Positions 60,743-64,000 of a stretch of 64,000 bases of DNA are shown here, one piece after another. The translations under genes were made by a program, and so were the position numbers. The stretch is from Pseudomonas piscis (GTDB lineage Bacteria; Pseudomonadota; Gammaproteobacteria; Pseudomonadales; Pseudomonadaceae): assembly GCF_009380155.1 (NCBI RefSeq), contig NZ_WHUV01000004.1, positions 590,472 to 654,471 of the forward strand, read 5' to 3'. Under the pieces are notes generated by a model. It worked only from the letters and a program-made list of their open reading frames with translations, searched no databases and was not told the origin of the DNA. Positions within the stretch are counted from its first letter, which is position 1; each line of letters opens with the position of its first letter.

Positions 60743-62092
60743 ATGAACATGCCGGAAAACGCCCACCAGTCCCTGGCCAGTCAGCTCAAGCTCGACGCTC
60801 ACTGGATGCCCTATACCGCCAACCGCAACTTCCAGCGCGACCCGCGCCTGATCGTTGGCGCCGAGGGCAGTTGGCTGGTGGATGACAAGGGTCGCAAGGT
60901 CTATGACTCGTTGTCCGGCCTGTGGACCTGTGGCGCCGGCCACTCACGCAAGGAAATTCAGGAGGCGGTGAGCAAGCAGTTGGGCACCCTGGATTACTCG
61001 CCGGGTTTCCAGTACGGCCACCCGCTGTCGTTCCAGCTGGCGGAGAGAATCACCGCCCTGACCCCGGGCAACCTGAACCATGTGTTCTTCACCGATTCCG
61101 GCTCCGAGTGTGCTGACACCGCGGTGAAGATGGTGCGGGCCTACTGGCGCCTGAAAGGCCAGCCGACCAAGACCAAGATGATCGGCCGGGCCCGTGGTTA
61201 TCATGGCGTGAACATCGCCGGCACCAGCCTGGGCGGGGTCAATGGCAACCGTAAGTTGTTCGGCCAGGCGATGATGGATGTCGATCACCTGCCGCATACC
61301 TTGCTGGCCAGCAACGCATTCTCCCGGGGCATGCCGGAGCAGGGCGGTATCGCCCTGGCCGAAGAGTTGCTGAAGTTGATCGAGTTGCATGACGCTTCCA
61401 ACATCGCCGCGGTGTTCGTCGAGCCGTTGGCCGGCTCCGCTGGGGTACTGGTGCCGCCACAGGGTTACCTCAAGCGCCTGCGGGAAATCTGCGACCAGCA
61501 CAGCATCCTGCTGGTGTTCGACGAAGTGATCACTGGCTTTGGGCGTACTGGCGCGATGTTCGGCGCCGACAGCTTCGGTGTGACGCCGGACCTGATGTGC
61601 GTGGCCAAGCAGGTCACCAACGGCGCGATCCCCATGGGCGCGGTAATCGCCAGTTCCGAGATCTACCAGACCTTCATGAACCAGGCGACTCCCGAGTACG
61701 CGGTGGAATTCCCCCACGGCTACACCTATTCGGCGCACCCGGTGGCCTGTGCGGCCGGCCTGGCGGCCCTGGACCTGCTGCAAAAGGAAAACCTGGTGCA
61801 GAGCGTGGCCGAGGTCGCGCCGCACTTCGAGAAAGCCTTGCACGGTATCAAGGGTGCGAAGAACGTGATCGACATCCGTAACTTCGGCCTGGCGGGGGCG
61901 ATCCAGATCGCGCCTCGCGATGGCGATGCGATCGTGCGTCCATTCGAGGCCGGCATGGCCCTGTGGAAAGCCGGGTTCTATGTGCGCTTCGGTGGCGACA
62001 CCCTGCAGTTCGGCCCTACCTTCAACAGCAAGCCGCAGGACCTCGACCGTTTGTTCGACGCAGTTGGCGAAGTGCTGAACAAGCTCGACTGA
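60743..62092 (+). CDS. bauA: Beta-alanine:pyruvate transaminase
   Basis: A 449-residue class III PLP aminotransferase converts beta-alanine and pyruvate to malonate semialdehyde and alanine. The PLP lysine is Lys289 in LMCVAKQVTNGAIPMG; also visible are YHGVNIAGTSLGG and LVFDEVITGFGRTG with the cofactor Asp. Length and sequence match P. aeruginosa BauA. The ATG at 60743 has GAGG 7 nt before it. It is followed by the dehydrogenase gene after 74 bp containing a hairpin. Confidence 0.94.
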   Translation: MNMPENAHQSLASQLKLDAHWMPYTANRNFQRDPRLIVGAEGSWLVDDKGRKVYDSLSGLWTCGAGHSRKEIQEAVSKQLGTLDYSPGFQYGHPLSFQLAERITALTPGNLNHVFFTDSGSECADTAVKMVRAYWRLKGQPTKTKMIGRARGYHGVNIAGTSLGGVNGNRKLFGQAMMDVDHLPHTLLASNAFSRGMPEQGGIALAEELLKLIELHDASNIAAVFVEPLAGSAGVLVPPQGYLKRLREICDQHSILLVFDEVITGFGRTGAMFGADSFGVTPDLMCVAKQVTNGAIPMGAVIASSEIYQTFMNQATPEYAVEFPHGYTYSAHPVACAAGLAALDLLQKENLVQSVAEVAPHFEKALHGIKGAKNVIDIRNFGLAGAIQIAPRDGDAIVRPFEAGMALWKAGFYVRFGGDTLQFGPTFNSKPQDLDRLFDAVGEVLNKLD

Positions 62093-62114
62093 TCCGATCC
62101 TTCTTATATAGCAG

Positions 62115-62138
62115 CAGGCGCGAAGTGGTTCGCGCCTG
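62115..62138 (+). terminator. Hairpin between bauA and the semialdehyde dehydrogenase gene
   Basis: CAGGCGCGAA (62115-62124) and TTCGCGCCTG (62129-62138) form a perfect 10-bp stem with a 4-nt loop and a pyrimidine-rich tail. It may reduce transcription into the next gene or protect the bauA mRNA end. Confidence 0.6.
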
Positions 62139-62166
62139 TGCCTTTCCTCTTTCCAGGAGTTTGCGC

Positions 62167-63660
62167 ATGAGCCTGATTTCCCACCTGATCCATGGTGAGT
62201 TGGTAAGTGATAGCGGTCGCAGCAGCGATGTCTTCAACCCGTCCACTGGCCAGGCGATCCATAAAGTGCCGTTGGCCAGTCGCGAGACCATCCAGCAGGC
62301 CATCGATTCCGCCAAGTCGGCATTCCCGGCCTGGCGCAATACACCGGCGGCCAAGCGTGCCCAGGTGATGTTCCGCTTCAAGCAATTGCTGGAGCAGAAC
62401 GAAGCGCGTATCGCCCAGCTGATCAGCGAAGAACATGGCAAGACCCTGGAGGATGCCGTTGGCGAGTTGAAGCGTGGCATCGAGAACGTCGAGTACGCCT
62501 GCGCAGCGCCGGAAATCCTCAAGGGCGAGTTCAGTCGTAACGTCGGGCCGAACATCGATGCCTGGTCCGACTTCCAGCCGCTGGGGGTCGTGGCGGGTAT
62601 CACGCCATTCAACTTCCCGGCCATGGTGCCGTTGTGGATGTACCCGCTGGCGATTGCCTGTGGCAACTGCTTCATCCTCAAGCCTTCCGAGCGTGATCCC
62701 AGCTCCACGCTGTTGATCGCCCAACTGCTGCATGAGGCCGGGCTGCCCAAGGGCGTGCTGAACGTGGTGCATGGCGACAAGACCGCGGTGGATGCGCTGA
62801 TCGAGGCGCCGGAGGTCAAGGCCTTGAGTTTTGTCGGCTCGACGCCGATTGCCGAATACATCTATGCCGAGGGCACCAAGCGCGGCAAGCGCGTCCAGGC
62901 GCTGGGCGGGGCGAAGAACCACGCGGTGCTGATGCCGGATGCCGACCTGGATAATGCCGTCAGTGCGCTGATGGGCGCGGCTTATGGTTCCTGCGGCGAG
63001 CGTTGCATGGCGATTTCGGTTGCGGTGTGTGTGGGAGACCAGGTGGCTGATGCCCTGGTGGCCAAGCTGGTGCCGCAGATCAAGGCGCTGAAGATCGGTG
63101 CCGGTACTTCCTGCGGCCTGGACATGGGGCCACTGGTCACCGCCCAGGCAAAGGACAAGGTCAGCGGTTATGTGGAAGACGGCGTGGCTGCCGGCGCACA
63201 GCTGGTGGTGGATGGCCGTGGCTTGAGCGTGGCAGGTCACGAGGAGGGCTTCTTCCTGGGTGGCTGCCTGTTCGATCGCGTGACTCCGCAGATGCGTATC
63301 TATAAAGAAGAGATCTTCGGGCCGGTGTTGTGCATCGTGCGGGTCAACAGCCTGGAAGAGGCCATGCAACTGATCAACGATCATGAGTATGGCAATGGCA
63401 CCTGCATCTTTACCCGGGATGGTGAGGCTGCGCGCTTGTTCTGCGACGAGATCGAAGTGGGCATGGTGGGGGTCAACGTACCGCTGCCGGTGCCAGTGGC
63501 CTACCACAGCTTTGGTGGCTGGAAGCGTTCGCTGTTCGGCGACTTGCATGCCTATGGTCCTGATGGTGTGCGTTTCTACACTCGCCGCAAGGCCATTACC
63601 CAGCGCTGGCCGCAACGGGCCAGCCATGAGGCTTCGCAATTCGCTTTCCCTAGCCTTTAA
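62167..63660 (+). CDS. bauC: Malonate-semialdehyde / methylmalonate-semialdehyde dehydrogenase (acylating)
   Basis: This 497-residue CoA-acylating aldehyde dehydrogenase makes acetyl-CoA from malonate semialdehyde (and propionyl-CoA from the methyl form). The catalytic Cys is Cys280 in GSCGERCMAISVAV. Also visible are the NAD site (GITPFNFPAMVPLWM, FVGSTPIAEYI) and the family's C-terminal YHSFGGWKRSLFGD. It lies after bauA, with CCAGGAG before the ATG. mmsA and bauC paralogues are very similar, so the gene name follows context. Confidence 0.9.
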   Translation: MSLISHLIHGELVSDSGRSSDVFNPSTGQAIHKVPLASRETIQQAIDSAKSAFPAWRNTPAAKRAQVMFRFKQLLEQNEARIAQLISEEHGKTLEDAVGELKRGIENVEYACAAPEILKGEFSRNVGPNIDAWSDFQPLGVVAGITPFNFPAMVPLWMYPLAIACGNCFILKPSERDPSSTLLIAQLLHEAGLPKGVLNVVHGDKTAVDALIEAPEVKALSFVGSTPIAEYIYAEGTKRGKRVQALGGAKNHAVLMPDADLDNAVSALMGAAYGSCGERCMAISVAVCVGDQVADALVAKLVPQIKALKIGAGTSCGLDMGPLVTAQAKDKVSGYVEDGVAAGAQLVVDGRGLSVAGHEEGFFLGGCLFDRVTPQMRIYKEEIFGPVLCIVRVNSLEEAMQLINDHEYGNGTCIFTRDGEAARLFCDEIEVGMVGVNVPLPVPVAYHSFGGWKRSLFGDLHAYGPDGVRFYTRRKAITQRWPQRASHEASQFAFPSL

Positions 63661-63673
63661 GCAAGACGCTGCT

Positions 63674-63701
63674 CAAGGCCGGCCCGAGAGGGCCGGCCTT
63701 G
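63674..63701 (+). terminator. Hairpin terminator after bauC
   Basis: CAAGGCCGGCCC (63674-63685) pairs with GGGCCGGCCTTG (63690-63701), a perfect 12-bp stem with a GAGA loop, 13 nt past the stop codon. The T-run comes later (63714-63719), so it is a plausible but not textbook terminator. Confidence 0.7.
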
Positions 63702-63750
63702 GCATTTATGGGCTTTTTTGACCGATGTGACAGATTTATGAAAATAAGTG

Positions 63751-63778
63751 TTGACGGCAGATTCTACATGTCTATAAT
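63751..63778 (+). promoter_or_regulatory. Upstream rRNA-operon promoter P1
   Basis: -35 TTGACG (63751-63756) and -10 TATAAT (63773-63778) are 16 bp apart, with an AT-rich UP-like stretch before them. The sequence around it is typical of Pseudomonas rrn leaders. The rRNA genes lie beyond the window. Confidence 0.82.
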
Positions 63779-63953
63779 TCGCCCCACTTCCGGCGCAGTC
63801 GAAACGGAAAACTCATTGAGATTCAACGAGTTACGAAGATTTCGACAGCGATCACGCTTCAGTTCATCGAAGCCCGAAAGGAGCTGATAAGGCAGCGAAA
63901 GTGGCCTTGTTAGCGTTTCGATCCTCTCGATCGAAAGCGGTTAAAAAGAGGTG

Positions 63954-63981
63954 TTGACAGCAGCGTGTAACGCTGTAGAAT
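63954..63981 (+). promoter_or_regulatory. Second rRNA-operon promoter P2
   Basis: -35 TTGACA (63954-63959) and -10 TAGAAT (63976-63981) are 16 bp apart, after AGGTG and an A/G-rich stretch. With P1 it forms the tandem promoters of an rrn operon. The remaining 63782-63953 is untranslated leader; no gene is seen there. Confidence 0.82.
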
Positions 63982-64000
63982 TCGCCTCCCGCTAACGAGA

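Overview
The window is GC-rich chromosomal DNA from a Pseudomonas of the P. fluorescens group, probably close to P. protegens or P. chlororaphis. This placement rests on gene content and order recognised from memory (accBC-aroQ, a gcbA-type diguanylate cyclase, speA, a pprAB-controlled flp-tad-rcp locus, bauR-bauA-bauC), on a Pseudomonas-type REP doublet, and on rRNA-operon promoters at the right end. No search could be run, so species is an inference. There are no tRNA genes, CRISPR arrays, intact insertion sequences or prophage genes. Coding density is high and the G/C-rich third positions produce many long antisense shadow frames, which are not listed.

Left part (1-15157): biotin carboxylase (cut by the window edge), BCCP and type II dehydroquinase; a chemoreceptor and a REC-REC-GGDEF cyclase; a DUF2333-Nudix pair; a SUI1/YciH factor; speA; a MATE exporter; a small membrane protein; a MazG-like pyrophosphohydrolase overlapping cmoM; and two tandem DUF4136 lipoproteins.

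Centre (15313-34015): a complete Tad/Flp pilus locus. tadG, pprA, a TadE/F pseudopilin, the prepilin peptidase fppA and the regulator pprB lie left of one eight-gene leftward operon (rcpC-rcpA-tadZ-tadA-tadB-tadC-tadD-DUF3613). The flp prepilin is divergent from that operon. Beyond flp lie a stand-alone receiver protein resembling the PprB receiver, an Omp85/TpsB outer-membrane pore with no adjacent TpsA partner, and a glycine-rich lipoprotein made of degenerate hydrophobic repeats. This right edge is the best candidate for poorly described biology: the parts suggest an adhesion or surface-display module attached to the pilus locus.

Right part (34407-64000): a DMT permease; a MaoC / large FabG pair divergent from a thiolase; a dCache chemoreceptor; a RIO kinase; a copper circuit (copA-cueR, a secreted protein, copZ, two CueR operators); a Bcr-type MFS pump; a redox cluster under a LysR regulator; a second MFS transporter; adenine deaminase; a Ca2+/H+ antiporter; an SUMF1-fold lipoprotein; 8-oxoguanine deaminase; a MerR-SDR pair facing a membrane protein across a SoxR-style long-spacer promoter; a 516-bp gene-free region with two DnaA-box repeats and a MITE-like element; YigZ; a RutR-like TetR regulator; and bauR/bauA/bauC for beta-alanine catabolism. 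The last 250 bp carry two sigma-70 promoters of an rRNA operon whose genes lie outside the window.
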